Shown: positions 32,969 through 34,637 of the stretch, piece after piece
How the letters are laid out: each line of letters opens with the position of its first letter
How positions within the stretch are numbered: the stretch's first letter is position 1
Source of the DNA: JBECKX01 sp964468475
GTDB lineage: Bacteria > Zixibacteria > MSB-5A5 > CAIYYT01
Assembly: GCA_964468475.1 (NCBI GenBank)
Contig: CAYXUL010000031.1
Location: forward strand, 1 to 34,637
Reading direction: 5' to 3'
DNA: 34,637 nucleotides
The notes under the pieces: model-generated
Told to the model about the DNA's origin: nothing
The model's input: the letters and a program-made list of their open reading frames with translations, nothing else
Databases searched by the model: none
Position numbers and translations under genes: made by a program

Positions 32969-34637
32969 ATGCGAAAAACGATCCTGGGCGTCATCCTATT
33001 AGCATTGTTAGCGACAGTTATAGTCTCCGGTTGCTCATCGATAGTGCGACAGGGCGATGGGGTCGCTATCGAGAATCAACCGCAATACAGTGGCGATGAT
33101 GCAGCTCAGGACGGCGATCAGCCCGCTGAGGATGCTCTTCCTGACGCCACCCAGGAAGCGATTGAGGACACCACCTATCTTGCAACAACCAATCAGTTAT
33201 CGCTGGCCGAAGAATACTATGGCTACGGGGTGCAGGCGAATGCCAACGAGCGGTGGCTTGAAGCACAGTATAATTTTGAGCGCTCCATTGAAATCCTCTC
33301 AAATCTTGACACTGAGATTGAGCCGCAAGGTCAACTTGAACAACGATATAACACTCTGCTGGAAAAACTGCGTACCGAATACAAGCTAACGCTACTTTAC
33401 CTGGCGACGCTCCCTGGAGACGCGTCCAGTTCCGCCTTTGTCGACCGTTTCGTTGAGATTGATGACTTCTCTAACCTGCGAGGGAACAAGGTTGAAACGA
33501 GTGTTGACCACAAGGAATCGTATGACATTCCCATCGAGGTCAATAAAAAGGTGGAAAACTGTATCGTTTACTTCCAGACGATTGCCCGTGATTTTTTCCA
33601 GCAATCACTGACACGCAGTGGAAAATACAAGCAGATTTGGTCGGAGATATTTGCTGAAGAGGGTGTTCCGAAAGATATTTTCTGGCTGGCGTTAGTGGAG
33701 TCGGGTTTCAAAACCAACGCCTATTCGTGGGCTAAGGCAGTTGGGCCCTGGCAGTTCATAAGTTCCACCGGTAGAATCTACGGATTGCAGCGCAACTGGT
33801 GGTATGATGAACGGCGCGATTTCGTGAAGTCAACTCGCGCCGCCGCACGGCATCTCAAAGACCTTTACGAACGCTACGACAACTGGTATCTCGCTGTGGC
33901 GGCGTACAACACCGGAGCTGGACGAATTGATCGCGAGATTCGTCGCAGTGGTGGTAAGAACTATTGGAAAATGCGTCGTTTGCCGCGCGAGACCCGCGAT
34001 TATGTGCCGCTGTTTCTTGCGGCCACTATCATTGCCAAGAACCCCGAAAAATACGGGTTCGAGCCTTACTACGACAAACCGCTTTCCTTCGAGACAATCA
34101 CGATCGACAAATGTATCGATCTCAAGGATGTTGCCAAGGAGATTGGCACCAGTGTTGATTACCTTGCTCAGTTGAACCCTGAACTCCTGCGCAAAATCAC
34201 ACCGCCCGGACTGAAAAGTTATCAGCTTCGCGTCCCGGTCAACACCAGCAAGAAATTCTGGGCGGCTTACGACGGCTTCGACAAGCCGTATGCCGCCGGA
34301 TTGCAGAAGCACCGTATTCGTCGCGGGGAGACGCTCTCCAGCATTGCCCACCGCTATGGCACGAGTATTGGTGCCATCTGTGCCGCCAACAACATCTCGA
34401 GACGCACCCACATCTACGCGGGGCATTACCTGATGGTGCCCGTGAGCACCGGTTCAAGGGGAGGCAGTAGCTACGCATCGTCGGGAAGGTATTCCGATCA
34501 GGTCGCCACCAATGGGAAATATAAGGTGAGGCGTGGTGATTCTCTGTGGAAGATCGCCGAAGCCAACAACACAACCGTCAACAGCCTGCGCGTTCTAAAT
34601 GGTCTGGGGCCATATTCGGCGATTTATCCGGGACAGG
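32969..34637 (+). CDS. mltD: MltD-like lytic transglycosylase lipoprotein with LysM repeats (3' partial)
   Basis: 556 codons, truncated by the right edge. A lipoprotein signal peptide (MRKTILGVILLALLATVIV) ends in the lipobox VSGC with C22, so it should be anchored in the outer membrane or inner membrane periplasmic face. After an acidic linker and a helical region comes the SLT domain, with catalytic Glu E244 in ALVESGFKTNAYSWAKAVGPWQFI and AVAAYNTGAGRID. It cleaves peptidoglycan glycan strands, leaving anhydro-muramyl ends. A degenerate LysM-like unit (about 370-423) is followed by two clear LysM units starting near 448 (HRIRRGETLSSIAHRYG) and 517 (YKVRRGDSLWKIAEANN). GGGAGG (32953-32958) lies 10 nt before ATG 32969. 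It has its own promoter. Confidence 0.93.
   Translation, partial: MRKTILGVILLALLATVIVSGCSSIVRQGDGVAIENQPQYSGDDAAQDGDQPAEDALPDATQEAIEDTTYLATTNQLSLAEEYYGYGVQANANERWLEAQYNFERSIEILSNLDTEIEPQGQLEQRYNTLLEKLRTEYKLTLLYLATLPGDASSSAFVDRFVEIDDFSNLRGNKVETSVDHKESYDIPIEVNKKVENCIVYFQTIARDFFQQSLTRSGKYKQIWSEIFAEEGVPKDIFWLALVESGFKTNAYSWAKAVGPWQFISSTGRIYGLQRNWWYDERRDFVKSTRAAARHLKDLYERYDNWYLAVAAYNTGAGRIDREIRRSGGKNYWKMRRLPRETRDYVPLFLAATIIAKNPEKYGFEPYYDKPLSFETITIDKCIDLKDVAKEIGTSVDYLAQLNPELLRKITPPGLKSYQLRVPVNTSKKFWAAYDGFDKPYAAGLQKHRIRRGETLSSIAHRYGTSIGAICAANNISRRTHIYAGHYLMVPVSTGSRGGSSYASSGRYSDQVATNGKYKVRRGDSLWKIAEANNTTVNSLRVLNGLGPYSAIYPGQ

Noticed and set aside
33830..34426. 198-codon minus-strand open frame in the transglycosylase gene
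   Set aside because: It is antisense to the SLT and LysM coding region; no family features.

Overview
This window reads as a gene-dense chromosomal segment of an uncultured Gram-negative-type bacterium, most likely from the FCB side of the tree; candidate phylum Zixibacteria or a close relative is my best guess. That is an inference from three traits seen together: a secreted peptidase ending in a dockerin-like pair of calcium repeats, secreted proteins ending in a YPNPFN / FlgD-like sorting-type domain, and a large subtilase carrying FG-GAP calcium repeats. A run of exactly 100 N (22601-22700) shows that this is an assembled scaffold, probably a draft or metagenome genome. Almost everything is on the + strand.

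Layout. (1) 1-507, minus strand: the N-terminal part of an APH/homoserine-kinase-II-type phosphotransferase, cut by the left edge and divergent from the next operon. (2) 670-8223: a promoter with a CIRCE operator drives the heat-shock operon hrcA-grpE-dnaK-dnaJ, followed by prmA, rsmE and a prepilin peptidase. (3) 8368-10254: a membrane-bound PAS histidine kinase with no adjacent response regulator. (4) 10393-12633: a secreted M14 zinc carboxypeptidase with a dockerin-like tail. (5) 12634-13082: a 449-bp gap with a strong terminator pointing to a minus-strand transcript and several small hairpins. (6) 13083-18463: xseA, xseB, ispA, dxs, nadK (exonuclease VII, isoprenoid precursors, NADP). (7) 18538-24203: a secreted subtilase with FG-GAP repeats, translationally coupled (ATGA) to a secreted propeller-like protein; both end in sorting-type domains. 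(8) 24292-27546: a secreted protein of unknown function, then LapA-like, LapB-like TPR and SPOR-domain proteins, suggesting an envelope group. (9) 27547-32903: mutS-mutL-miaA, tightly packed. (10) 32969-34637: an MltD-like lytic transglycosylase lipoprotein with LysM repeats, cut by the right edge.

The housekeeping genes are ordinary. The points worth a second look are regulatory: a 15-base extended -10 pattern shared by two distant promoters; a pair of apparently leaderless genes with matching inverted repeats at their start codons; a probable structured minus-strand RNA between the carboxypeptidase and xseA; an SD-containing palindrome before xseB; a palindrome inside the promoter of the transglycosylase gene; and a LapB-like protein without the rubredoxin module, next to a SPOR protein. 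I found no tRNA, rRNA, CRISPR array, insertion sequence or prophage.
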